DNA from: Roseobacter sp. MH60115
Lineage (GTDB): Bacteria > Pseudomonadota > Alphaproteobacteria > Rhodobacterales > Rhodobacteraceae
Assembly (NCBI RefSeq): GCF_015644665.1
Contig: NZ_JADOBQ010000001.1
Coordinates: forward strand, 930,001-994,000
Direction: 5' to 3'
Length of the DNA stretch: 64,000 nt
Shown: positions 1-7,330 of the stretch, piece by piece
Position numbering within the stretch: position 1 is the stretch's first letter
Layout of the letters: every line of letters begins with the position of its first letter
Translations under genes and position numbers: made by a program
The notes under the pieces: model-generated
Told to the model about the DNA's origin: nothing
Databases searched by the model: none
What the model saw: the letters and a program-made list of their open reading frames with translations, nothing else

Positions 1-771
1 AGCACCATTAGGGAAATCGGCCCATTGCACCGATCCGATCACACGGAGGCCCGCAGCGTTCGCCCGTTTGGCGATGCGGCGGCTGCGTGCATCCGCACCA
101 GGCAAGTAGAGGCTGTCCGGTCTCTGCCCGGGTCCTGCGGAGAGCAATGTCTCCAAGGCGCGCTCCGGGTCCTCGGCGGGCAGGGGCGGCAGGGCGGTCA
201 GGTCACTTGCCTTCGCGGCCGTGGCCAGAGCAACAGTTGACCGCGCGCCAAACACGCCGGCGGGCGGTAGCAAGGTGATCGTTTTCGCGCCGCTCCGTGC
301 GGCATACTTGGCAGCGGCTTCTGCCGATTGCGCAGGGGTGACGCCGAATACCCAGGCACCCGCAGCCGCGAGCTGATTGTTGTTCGACAGCGTGATCACT
401 TGCGCCTTGGGCCCGGATTTCAGGACAGCCGTGGTGTGATCTGAAAAGAGCGGACCAACAATGACATCGGCGCCCGCAGTCTGCGCCTTTTGGGCGGCGG
501 CCACTGCGCCGTCGGGCGATGATCCCGTGTCGAAGACTGCCGCGCGTTGCAACAGTCCGCGCCGATCTTCGGCAAACCACACCGCTTTGGCCATGGTCTG
601 GCCGAGATCGGCCTTTGGCCCGGATAAGGGCACCAAAAGTGCTGTCTGGGCTGGACGCGCTGCGGGCACGGCCTCCGGTCGGGGCGCGGCACCGCATCCA
701 GCGAGGAGTGGCAGCAGCCCGACACCGGCGAGATGCGACAGGATCTTTCGTCTGGAACAGGCTGTGGGCAT
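1..771 (-). CDS. Periplasmic-binding-fold lipoprotein (LpoA/Peripla_BP_6-like), 3' end outside window
   Basis: The frame is open to the left edge, giving 257 codons and no stop. It starts at ATG 771 behind an AAGGAG SD. The N-terminus is a lipoprotein signal: Arg-Arg-Lys, a hydrophobic stretch, then a lipobox LLAGC with Cys at residue 26. From residue 43 it reads TALLVPLSGPKADLG and later GADVIVGPLFSD, typical of type 1 periplasmic-binding folds as in LpoA-type activators of penicillin-binding proteins and branched-chain amino-acid binding proteins. It begins 30 bp after gspF on the same strand, so it probably shares that transcript. Whether it serves the secretion system, peptidoglycan synthesis or ligand binding cannot be decided here. 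Confidence 0.75.
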   Translation of the reverse strand, partial: MPTACSRRKILSHLAGVGLLPLLAGCGAAPRPEAVPAARPAQTALLVPLSGPKADLGQTMAKAVWFAEDRRGLLQRAAVFDTGSSPDGAVAAAQKAQTAGADVIVGPLFSDHTTAVLKSGPKAQVITLSNNNQLAAAGAWVFGVTPAQSAEAAAKYAARSGAKTITLLPPAGVFGARSTVALATAAKASDLTALPPLPAEDPERALETLLSAGPGQRPDSLYLPGADARSRRIAKRANAAGLRVIGSVQWADFPNGA

Positions 772-801
772 GGTGGTCTCCTTCATTTCAAAACGGGCGG
801 A

Positions 802-1992
802 TCAGCCGACGAGGTTGTTGAGATTGACGATCGGCAGCAGGATCGCGAGCACAAGCAGCATGACGACCCCGCCCATCACCAGCAGCACAAGCGGTTCGAC
901 CAGACCGACGAGGGCCTTGATCGTGGCGTCGAGCCGCTGGCTGGTGTCCTTGGCATGCCGGGCCAGCGCGTCCGGCAGGGAGCCACCTGCTTCACCGCTT
1001 GCGACCATGGTGATCATCACCGGCGAAAAGACCCGGTGCCGTGCCATGGCCTGTGACAGGGCGGCCCCGTCCCGAACGGCTGTTGCGATCTCTTTGAGAG
1101 TGGCGCGGTATGTGAGGTTGCCGACAGTGCCGGCGGCCGCCGTGAGCGCATCGTCGAGCGCCACGCCGCTTTGCGTGAGGGTGGCGAGTGTGCCGGAGAA
1201 CTGGACCGCTGCCATCTGGCGCACGAGCGGCACCCGCAGGAGCGTCTGGTGCAGCCACTGGCGCGCGGTGTCTCGGCGCAACGCTCGCCAGGCCGCGCCC
1301 GTCACCACGGACAATAAGGCCAATATCCAAGGCCACCAGACCAATAGCCCGTCACTCAGCGCGATCAGCGCGCGGGTCAGACCGGGCAGCACGGCCCCCC
1401 GGCTTGCAAAGACGCGCACGATGTCCGGCACGACGAACACCAGCAGCGCGATCACCACCGCAACGGAGACAAGGGCGAGGATCGCCGGGTAGATCAGCGC
1501 GAGCTGCACACTGTTGCGATTGCGCGACCTCGTTTCAACATGCGCGGCCAGATGGGTCATCACCGCCGCCAGCCGCCCGGCGGTTTCACCCGCCCTGACC
1601 GAGGCGATGTAAAAGACGTCAAAGACCTGCGGGTGTTTGGCGAGGGCCGCCGCGAGGCTGTGTCCATCCAGGATGGTGGCGCGCATGTCCGTGGTCAGTA
1701 CCGCGAGCCGCGTGCCCGATTGCCGACCGACCGCCATCAGGGCGTCCTCGATCCGCACACCGCTGTCCAGGAGTGTCGCAAGCTGGCGCGTCAGCACCGC
1801 CAGCTCGGACGGCTTGAGGGGTGTCCGCGTCGGCAAGGAGAACGATATCGGGCGCCCCACTGCTTTCACGTCCAGCGGAAGGAGGCCCTGGGCGCGCAAT
1901 GATCTGATCGCGGCCTGCTGAGAGGTCGCGGTGATTTTGCCCTCTTGTCTCTGGCCACCGGCGGTTGTCGCCACAAATCGAAATCCGGGCAT
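802..1992 (-). CDS. gspF: Type II secretion inner-membrane protein GspF
   Basis: 396 residues, the usual GspF length. GspF is the polytopic membrane protein around which the GspE ATPase and the pseudopilus assemble. The N-terminus (MPGFRFVATTAGGQ, then SLRAQGLLPLDV) and the two T2SSF repeats, each with ARQLATLLDSGV or SGTLATLTQSGV, fit the family. Hydrophobic segments lie near residues 170-195, 215-235 and at the C-terminus (LVLLVMGGVVMLLVLAILLP). It starts 2 bp after the gspE stop, so translation is probably coupled. Order here is gspL-gspM-gspE-gspF, all on the minus strand. Confidence 0.95.
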   Translation of the reverse strand: MPGFRFVATTAGGQRQEGKITATSQQAAIRSLRAQGLLPLDVKAVGRPISFSLPTRTPLKPSELAVLTRQLATLLDSGVRIEDALMAVGRQSGTRLAVLTTDMRATILDGHSLAAALAKHPQVFDVFYIASVRAGETAGRLAAVMTHLAAHVETRSRNRNSVQLALIYPAILALVSVAVVIALLVFVVPDIVRVFASRGAVLPGLTRALIALSDGLLVWWPWILALLSVVTGAAWRALRRDTARQWLHQTLLRVPLVRQMAAVQFSGTLATLTQSGVALDDALTAAAGTVGNLTYRATLKEIATAVRDGAALSQAMARHRVFSPVMITMVASGEAGGSLPDALARHAKDTSQRLDATIKALVGLVEPLVLLVMGGVVMLLVLAILLPIVNLNNLVG

Positions 1993-1994
1993 GA

Positions 1995-3449
1995 TCAGCC
2001 CTCAGCCCCATGTGTGACGCGCAGCACCTCCTGCGGCGTGGTCAGGCCCGCCCGGACCTTCTCCAGCCCGTCCTCCAGAAGGGTCCGGGACTGTCGCGTG
2101 GCGATGGCCTGCAGATCGGCGTCCTGCAGCCCGCCGGTGATGGCGCCTTCCAGGGCAGCGGTGCCTTCGATCACCTCGTAGAGCGCCACCCGGCCGCGAT
2201 AACCCGTGTCACCACAGGCGCGACAGCCAGCACCCTTTTGGAAAACCTCATCCGCAGGCGCACCGAGAGAGGCCGCCGCGACCGTGCCAAAGGGGTGATC
2301 TGTCGCGCAATCCCGGCAGACCCGCCGCACCAGCCTCTGCGCGATGAGCCCCCGTAACATCGGTGCCAACAGGAACCGCTGCACGCCGAGGTCGACAAGA
2401 CGCCCGACGCTGCCGATGGCGGTGTTGGTGTGCAGGGTTGAGAGGACAAGATGGCCGGTCATGGCGCTTTCCACGGCGATGCGGGCGGTCTCGCCATCCC
2501 GGATTTCGCCGACCATGATCACATCCGGATCCTGCCGCAGGATCGCCCGCAATCCGCGCGCAAACGTGAGGTCGGTTGCTGTGTTGACCTGCATCTGGCC
2601 AATGCCGTCGAGTGCATATTCGATCGGATCCTCGATCGTCATGATGTTGCGCTGGCGATTGTTGAGCGCATGTAGGGCGGCGTAGAGGGTGGTGGTCTTG
2701 CCCGAGCCGGTGGGACCGGTCACCAGAATGATGCCGTCTGGGCGGGCGAGCATGCGCGTGAACGCCTTTTGCGCCGCGTGCCCCATACCAAGGCTGCTGA
2801 CACCAGTGCGCGTCTGCCCCCGGTCCAGCAGCCGCAGGACCACCCGCTCGCCATACTGCGCGGGCAGGGTGGAAATCCGCACGTCCAGCTCGTACTCGCC
2901 GACACGCAGCGATACACGCCCATCCTGCGGGACCCGCTTTTCAGAGATGTCGAGCTTGGCCATCACCTTGATCCGGCTGCAGAGCAGGGGCGCAATCGCG
3001 CGGGAGGGTTCCAGCACGTCGCGCAACACCCCGTCGATGCGGAACCGCACGACGAGACGTTTTTCTTCCACTTCGATATGCACGTCCGACGCGGTTTCGC
3101 GGATCGCTTCCAGCAGCAGCGCGTTGATCAGGCGCACAACCGGCGCGTCGTTGGTCTGATCGAGCAGGTCATCGACGGCCGCTGCGTCATCGGCGAGCTC
3201 GTTGAGATCAGGATCACCTGAGCCCGCCTCTGCGGCAGCGTCTTCTGCGCTATCGCGGTAGAGACGCTCGATGTGGTCGGCGAGGTCGTCCGATGTGACC
3301 CGGCGCAGCCTTAGCAAACCGGGTTGATGCCGCTGCGCTTCGACCACGGCGGCAATCGGAGTTTTTGCGGTCACGAGGCAGGTTTCACCATCGTCGAGCA
3401 CCACCAGCCCGTGGTCTCGCGCAAAGCTGTAGGACACCCGCGGGATCAT
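1995..3449 (-). CDS. gspE: Type II secretion ATPase GspE
   Basis: 484 residues. It is the cytoplasmic hexameric ATPase that powers pseudopilus assembly. Walker A GPTGSGKTT lies near residues 243-251, followed by the Asp box, Walker B/His box DPDVIMVGEIRDGET near 300, and the zinc motif CxxC...CxxC near residues 372 and 408 (CRDC and CRAC), diagnostic of GspE/PilB rather than PilT. The N-terminal GspL-interacting region (MIPRVSYSFARDHG) is short but present. Its ATG overlaps the gspM stop by 4 bp (ATGA), so the two are translationally coupled. Confidence 0.96.
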   Translation of the reverse strand: MIPRVSYSFARDHGLVVLDDGETCLVTAKTPIAAVVEAQRHQPGLLRLRRVTSDDLADHIERLYRDSAEDAAAEAGSGDPDLNELADDAAAVDDLLDQTNDAPVVRLINALLLEAIRETASDVHIEVEEKRLVVRFRIDGVLRDVLEPSRAIAPLLCSRIKVMAKLDISEKRVPQDGRVSLRVGEYELDVRISTLPAQYGERVVLRLLDRGQTRTGVSSLGMGHAAQKAFTRMLARPDGIILVTGPTGSGKTTTLYAALHALNNRQRNIMTIEDPIEYALDGIGQMQVNTATDLTFARGLRAILRQDPDVIMVGEIRDGETARIAVESAMTGHLVLSTLHTNTAIGSVGRLVDLGVQRFLLAPMLRGLIAQRLVRRVCRDCATDHPFGTVAAASLGAPADEVFQKGAGCRACGDTGYRGRVALYEVIEGTAALEGAITGGLQDADLQAIATRQSRTLLEDGLEKVRAGLTTPQEVLRVTHGAEG

Positions 3450-3883
3450 CGGCCCGGCTCCAGTACGATCCGCGCCGAAACCATGCCCGGCGCAGTGAGC
3501 CGACCCATCTCAAGTGACGCGACGCGCAGCCCGTCGTCGCTTGTCAGAACGGCCATCCAGCCGATCACCGCCTGAAAAGGGGTTTCGTCCAATGTTACGG
3601 CGATGGCGTCTTCGGACGGTTCAAGACGGCGGATCGATATGTTTGCCGCCTCTGCCCGCCGGGTGAGAACACTGGTCAGCGGTTGAGGGGCGGCACGCTC
3701 CGGCGTCAGCGCGGTCGTGGTCGCAAGCAGGCCTGTAATCGCATCGACCTTGCGGATCTGAGCGAGGCTCTCGGCCCTGTCATTCACGATGGGCAGAACC
3801 ATCAGCGTGGCCGCCATCCATACGCCCGTCGCGGCGCTGCAGGCTTGGAGCATGCGGCGCTCCCGGTTCGTCAGGCGGCGCAT
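3446..3883 (-). CDS. gspM: Type II secretion protein GspM-like
   Basis: 145 residues from the ATG at 3883, which overlaps the gspL stop (TGATG) and has AGGAG about 8 bases upstream; a GTG three bases earlier is possible. The layout is that of GspM: a basic N-terminus (RRLTNRERRML), one membrane segment (about residues 14-33) and a periplasmic ferredoxin-like domain ending in a beta strand (MVSARIVLEPGR). GspM sequences are poorly conserved, so the call leans on topology and its place between gspL and gspE. It would stabilise GspL and link the inner-membrane platform to GspC. Confidence 0.8.
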   Translation of the reverse strand: MRRLTNRERRMLQACSAATGVWMAATLMVLPIVNDRAESLAQIRKVDAITGLLATTTALTPERAAPQPLTSVLTRRAEAANISIRRLEPSEDAIAVTLDETPFQAVIGWMAVLTSDDGLRVASLEMGRLTAPGMVSARIVLEPGR

Positions 3884-5046
3884 CACGCACCGCTCCTGAT
3901 CTGCAGCAGCACCTCGGCTCCCGCTTCGGTGGTGTTGGCCGCGCCACTGGTGACGCGCAGGCCCGCATCGATGAGCGCGGTTTCAGCGGCCTGCAGCAGG
4001 CTGAAATCACTGCCCTGAAGGAGTAGGGTCATGACCCCGTCGCGGGCGCCATAGCGCAATTCGCGGAACGCAATCTGCGTGGCCTGGGCCTGCAGGGTCT
4101 GGGACACATTCGAAAGAAGGCTCATGAACGGATCCTGCTCTAATGGGGTGGTAGCGCTGGTTACGCGGGCTTCGATCAGGTGTAGCGGCTGGCTCACCGT
4201 GAGGCCGGGCAGGCGCGCGGTAAGCTGCGCGCCCGTGCGTGCGGTGTGTTCCTCGGCGATCCGGGACAAGGCCCGCGCGTCCGCCGTTAAAAGCGACATG
4301 TGACCAACTGCAGCCACCACCGCCGCAGCCAGTGCGCTGTTCAGGACGCGTCGCGGCATGCGTCTGCGGTGCCTGAACGCCCCATGGCGCAGGTTAATCT
4401 GCAGATCTTCGATGTCGACGGGTGGCACCGGGCCTGTGATCTCGCTGACCGGAAGGCCACCCGCGATCCGCCCCGAGAGCGATATGAGCCCGGGTTTGCC
4501 TGCCAGCGTCCAGAAGGCGTGCAGTTCTGCGCTGCGGCAGAGGAATCCTGTGCCGTCGGATGCGCGCACGTAAACGGCCCCGGCGTCTTCCCACAGGTGC
4601 CACATGGGGGTGTCGGACCGCGGGCGGGGCACCGCGAGCACGTCGGGCAGGGCGACGCCTGGCCTGTCTGCCCCCGCCAGCGCGGCGGCGAGCGCGGTAT
4701 CCTCACAAACGGCCACCAGATAGTGGTCGAGCCCAAGCTGTGGCCCCAGTGCCGGGTGGGGTGCGCCCGTGTTGAGCTGCCCCTCCAGCGCGTAGGTCAG
4801 CGCCTTGACCCGCTGCCGATGGGTTTTCAGAGGCAGTGGCACCGAGAGCAGCGTCACCTCGGCCGCTGGGAGGACAATGGGATCAGGCAGGTTCGCGGCG
4901 CGCGCCGCCTCTGTCAACCGTGCCGCGAGAGGCCTGCAGGCAGGCGGTGAAAACACCGGTTGCGGGCAGGTCGCTAGGGCATGAGCGTTGCGTTCGCTGG
5001 CCTCCGGGTGAGGCGAAAAGCAGCCGTCATCGAATTGTGTAAACAT
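3883..5046 (-). CDS. gspL: Type II secretion protein GspL-like
   Basis: 387 residues if translation starts at ATG 5046 (GGAA a few bases upstream). An in-frame GTG at 5079 would add 11 residues. The N-terminal half is an actin-like cytoplasmic domain of the GspL type (LPAAEVTLLSVPLPLKTHRQR, then ALEGQL). A membrane segment lies near residues 240-260 (ALAAAVVAAVGHMSLL), followed by a periplasmic ferredoxin-like domain (ELRYGARDGVMTLLLQG). GspL recruits GspE to the membrane and pairs with GspM. It is the first gene of the leftward operon and diverges from gspG across a short AT-rich region. Confidence 0.85.
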   Translation of the reverse strand: MFTQFDDGCFSPHPEASERNAHALATCPQPVFSPPACRPLAARLTEAARAANLPDPIVLPAAEVTLLSVPLPLKTHRQRVKALTYALEGQLNTGAPHPALGPQLGLDHYLVAVCEDTALAAALAGADRPGVALPDVLAVPRPRSDTPMWHLWEDAGAVYVRASDGTGFLCRSAELHAFWTLAGKPGLISLSGRIAGGLPVSEITGPVPPVDIEDLQINLRHGAFRHRRRMPRRVLNSALAAAVVAAVGHMSLLTADARALSRIAEEHTARTGAQLTARLPGLTVSQPLHLIEARVTSATTPLEQDPFMSLLSNVSQTLQAQATQIAFRELRYGARDGVMTLLLQGSDFSLLQAAETALIDAGLRVTSGAANTTEAGAEVLLQIRSGA

Positions 5047-5132
5047 ATGTTTTTCCACAATAAAATATCTTTTCAGCACGATTTTTTGTGCCTATGTACT
5101 CAGGATTACGAGACTCAGAAGGAAAAGGTTTC
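5047..5132. promoter_or_regulatory. Divergent promoter region of the two gsp operons
   Basis: An 86-bp AT-rich gap between the divergent gspL and gspG starts, in otherwise GC-rich DNA. It must hold or sit beside the promoters of both arms. A strong SD (AGAAGGAAAAGG, 5117-5128) serves gspG. I could not assign -35/-10 boxes confidently; the ECF sigma factor at the end of the rightward operon is a candidate regulator, by inference only. Confidence 0.45.
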
Positions 5133-5606
5133 ATGACCCAACATGCTTTGAAACACGCGCCCCGACGCCCAGACGCAGGCGTCACCCTGATCGAGATGAT
5201 GGTCGTTCTGGTGATGATTTCGGTTGTGGCCGCGATCATCGTGCCCAATGTCATTGGCCGCCCCGACGAGGCACGCGCCAGTGTTGCGCAGACCGATCTG
5301 CGATCCATCGCGAGCGCATTGGAACTCTACCGCCTCGATAACCGCAGCTATCCCACCACCGTTCAGGGCCTTGCAGCTTTGGTCGATCAGCCGGTTAGCC
5401 CGCCGGTGCCCCGCAATTGGGCACAGGGCGGCTACCTGACTGCCCTGCCGCAGGACCCCTGGGGCAACCCTTATGTGTACCAGTCCCCCGGCAGTACCGG
5501 TGCTTTCGACCTGGTATCGCTGGGCGCGGATGGCGTTCCGGGCGGTGACGGTGCAGCAACCGACATCCCGCTGGGCGGTCGGCAGGCAGGGCTTCAAGCG
5601 CAATGA
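5133..5606 (+). CDS. gspG: Type II secretion major pseudopilin GspG
   Basis: 157 residues. ATG 5133 was chosen over an upstream in-frame ATG (5088) because the SD AAGGAAAAGG ends five bases before it and the leader then has normal length. The prepilin site is Gly followed by VTLIEMMVVLVM, with the conserved Glu at +5 and a hydrophobic helix. The C-terminal half carries GspG hallmarks: LRSIASALELYRLDN, YPTTVQGLAALV, and the calcium-loop region DPWGNPYVYQSPG...LVSLGADG. It forms the pseudopilus shaft. The stop overlaps the gspH start (ATGA). Confidence 0.97.
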   Translation: MTQHALKHAPRRPDAGVTLIEMMVVLVMISVVAAIIVPNVIGRPDEARASVAQTDLRSIASALELYRLDNRSYPTTVQGLAALVDQPVSPPVPRNWAQGGYLTALPQDPWGNPYVYQSPGSTGAFDLVSLGADGVPGGDGAATDIPLGGRQAGLQAQ

Positions 5607-6079
5607 CACGCAGACCCGGTACCGCCGGTGTCACGCTGGTGGAGATGCTGGTCATGCTTGTTCTGATTGGCGTGCTATCAGGGGCGGTCGCCCTTGGCCT
5701 GTCGACCCGCCCGTCGGGCGATCAGGCGGAGCTGAGCGCGCTGAAACTGAGCGCTGATCTTGACCACGCGGTGCGGCATGCGCTCGACCATCAGATCGGC
5801 TTCGGTCTCAAGGCCGATCCGCAGGGCTATGCGTTTTTGGTGCCGTCAGGCGGCAATTGGCGACCTCATCCCGACCGCGCCCTGCAGGACGTGAAACTTT
5901 TCCCGCGCAGCCTGCGTATCTCGGTGCAGGACCACGATGGTGTGGTCTTTCGCGTGTCACGGACCCTCGTTCCCGAAGACAACAGGCCGTGGCGCGCAAC
6001 ATTGGGGCATGGGGCGTCCGCGCTTGACGTGATCTTTGACGGGGTCACGGCACGGATTGCCCCGGCAGGCGGAGGCTAG
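5603..6079 (+). CDS. gspH: Type II secretion minor pseudopilin GspH
   Basis: 158 residues. A short basic leader ends in a prepilin site (TAG then VTLVEMLVMLVLIGVL), followed by the GspH/FimT-type body with LKLSADLDHAVRHALDHQIGFGL and a glycine-rich end. GspH is a minor pseudopilin joining the initiating tip complex to the GspG shaft. It overlaps gspG by 4 bp and is followed 5 bp later by gspI. The size and position after gspG match the usual order. Confidence 0.88.
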   Translation: MTRRPGTAGVTLVEMLVMLVLIGVLSGAVALGLSTRPSGDQAELSALKLSADLDHAVRHALDHQIGFGLKADPQGYAFLVPSGGNWRPHPDRALQDVKLFPRSLRISVQDHDGVVFRVSRTLVPEDNRPWRATLGHGASALDVIFDGVTARIAPAGGG

Positions 6080-6084
6080 ACAGG

Positions 6085-6459
6085 ATGCACAGGGTTCAGG
6101 ACGCGGGTTTTACCCTCATCGAAGCGCTCGTGGCCCTGGGTGTCCTGTCGACCGCCGCTGTCTTCCTGCTGGCCGCCACTCAGTCTCATGTGACCCGTAT
6201 CGGGATGATCGCGGACCGAAAGGCCGCGCTCTGGGTCGCGGAGAACCGTCTTGTTGAACTGGAACTGGGCATTCCGGACCTGCCGTCCGATGTCGAAGCG
6301 CTTGGTCATCTGTGGCGCATCACCACGGAGCAGCAGGCCACCTCGGATCCCGACCTCGCCCGCGTGGACATCAGGGTCAGCCCGCAAGGCCCCCAGGAAA
6401 AGACAGCCAGCGCGTTACTGACGGGCTTCATCGAGAGCCGAAAAGCAGGTGGATCGTGA
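6085..6459 (+). CDS. gspI: Type II secretion minor pseudopilin GspI
   Basis: 124 residues. The leader is only eight residues (MHRVQDAG), then the class-defining FTLIEALVALGVLSTAA helix, and an AENRLVELELG segment typical of GspI. GspI nucleates the pseudopilus tip with GspJ and GspK in studied systems. Here the next gene is gspC; no gspJ or gspK follows. The stop overlaps a possible GTG of the next frame, so the genes are tightly packed. Confidence 0.88.
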   Translation: MHRVQDAGFTLIEALVALGVLSTAAVFLLAATQSHVTRIGMIADRKAALWVAENRLVELELGIPDLPSDVEALGHLWRITTEQQATSDPDLARVDIRVSPQGPQEKTASALLTGFIESRKAGGS

Positions 6460-6461
6460 GG

Positions 6462-7322
6462 ATGGATGTCTGGACAGTCGGGCAATGGGGGCTGCTGCTG
6501 TCGGCGGTCGCCTCGCTTGCCATTGCAGCACCGCCGGTCGTGCGCCACACACTGGGGATCGTGGTGCTTGAGCGCCCCGCCCTTACGCGCAAGGCGCCTG
6601 CGGACGAGGACCAGAAAGGCCTGGACCTGACCGCCATCCTGACGCTTGCGCCTTTTGGACGTGCCGTTTCCAGCGCGCCGGGGGCTGCCTTATCCTCTGC
6701 GGTGGGGAAACCGGATATGACCCTCAAAGGTGTCTTTTCTGCGCAGGACGGCAGCGGCTCATCCGCGCTGATCGCTGTATCGGGTGAGCAGGCATTCTAC
6801 GGCGTGGGGGACCCGATTTCCGCTGGCGTGCGCCTGCGCAATATTGCGGCCGATCACGTGGTTATCGCGTTGCCAGACAGCACCATAACACTGGCTTTCG
6901 ATCAGGCGACGGCAACCGACCTTTCGACACCTGCCGTCGAGACCAAAACCGGTGTGATCAATGATCGCCTGCGCCGCGCGGTCGGGGTCGCGGCTCGAAG
7001 CCCGCGCACGGATGCGCCGAAGACCACCGAGGACTACATCAGCTATTGGCGTCGCAAGATCCGCAAAAACCCGCAGGCCGTTCTGGAGACAATCGGCCTG
7101 GAGCCCGTCGAAGACGGATATAAAATCGCCCAGAAGCACAATCGCGGCGTGCGCCTTGCTGGTCTTCAGGCGGGTGACCTCGTGCGCAGCGTCAACGGAC
7201 GTGCCGTGGGCAAACCGGAGGAGGACCGCAGTGCCTATGACCAGATTGCCGCCGCCGGCCACGCCCGTCTTGAGGTGCAACGGGGCGACAGAATTCTCAC
7301 GTTTTCTTTTCCGCTGCGGTGA
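6462..7322 (+). CDS. gspC: Type II secretion protein GspC-like
   Basis: 286 residues from ATG 6462, which has GCAGGTGGA about 8 bases upstream; an overlapping GTG at 6456 is the alternative. The protein has one N-terminal membrane segment (about 6-28), a periplasmic HR domain (about residues 85-155: MTLKGVFSAQDGSGSSALIAV...VRLRNIAADHVVI), a linker, and a C-terminal PDZ-like domain (GVRLAGLQAGDLVRSVNGRA). GspC bridges the inner-membrane platform to the secretin GspD, which is encoded next; the frames overlap. Order gspI-gspC-gspD differs from the gspC-first order of enteric clusters. Confidence 0.9.
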   Translation: MDVWTVGQWGLLLSAVASLAIAAPPVVRHTLGIVVLERPALTRKAPADEDQKGLDLTAILTLAPFGRAVSSAPGAALSSAVGKPDMTLKGVFSAQDGSGSSALIAVSGEQAFYGVGDPISAGVRLRNIAADHVVIALPDSTITLAFDQATATDLSTPAVETKTGVINDRLRRAVGVAARSPRTDAPKTTEDYISYWRRKIRKNPQAVLETIGLEPVEDGYKIAQKHNRGVRLAGLQAGDLVRSVNGRAVGKPEEDRSAYDQIAAAGHARLEVQRGDRILTFSFPLR

Positions 7323-7330
7323 GGCTCATG

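Noticed and set aside
461-1492. Long plus-strand frame of 343 codons at the left end
   Set aside because: It lies opposite the clear gspF and lipoprotein genes, has no SD, and its composition is that of a mirror frame.
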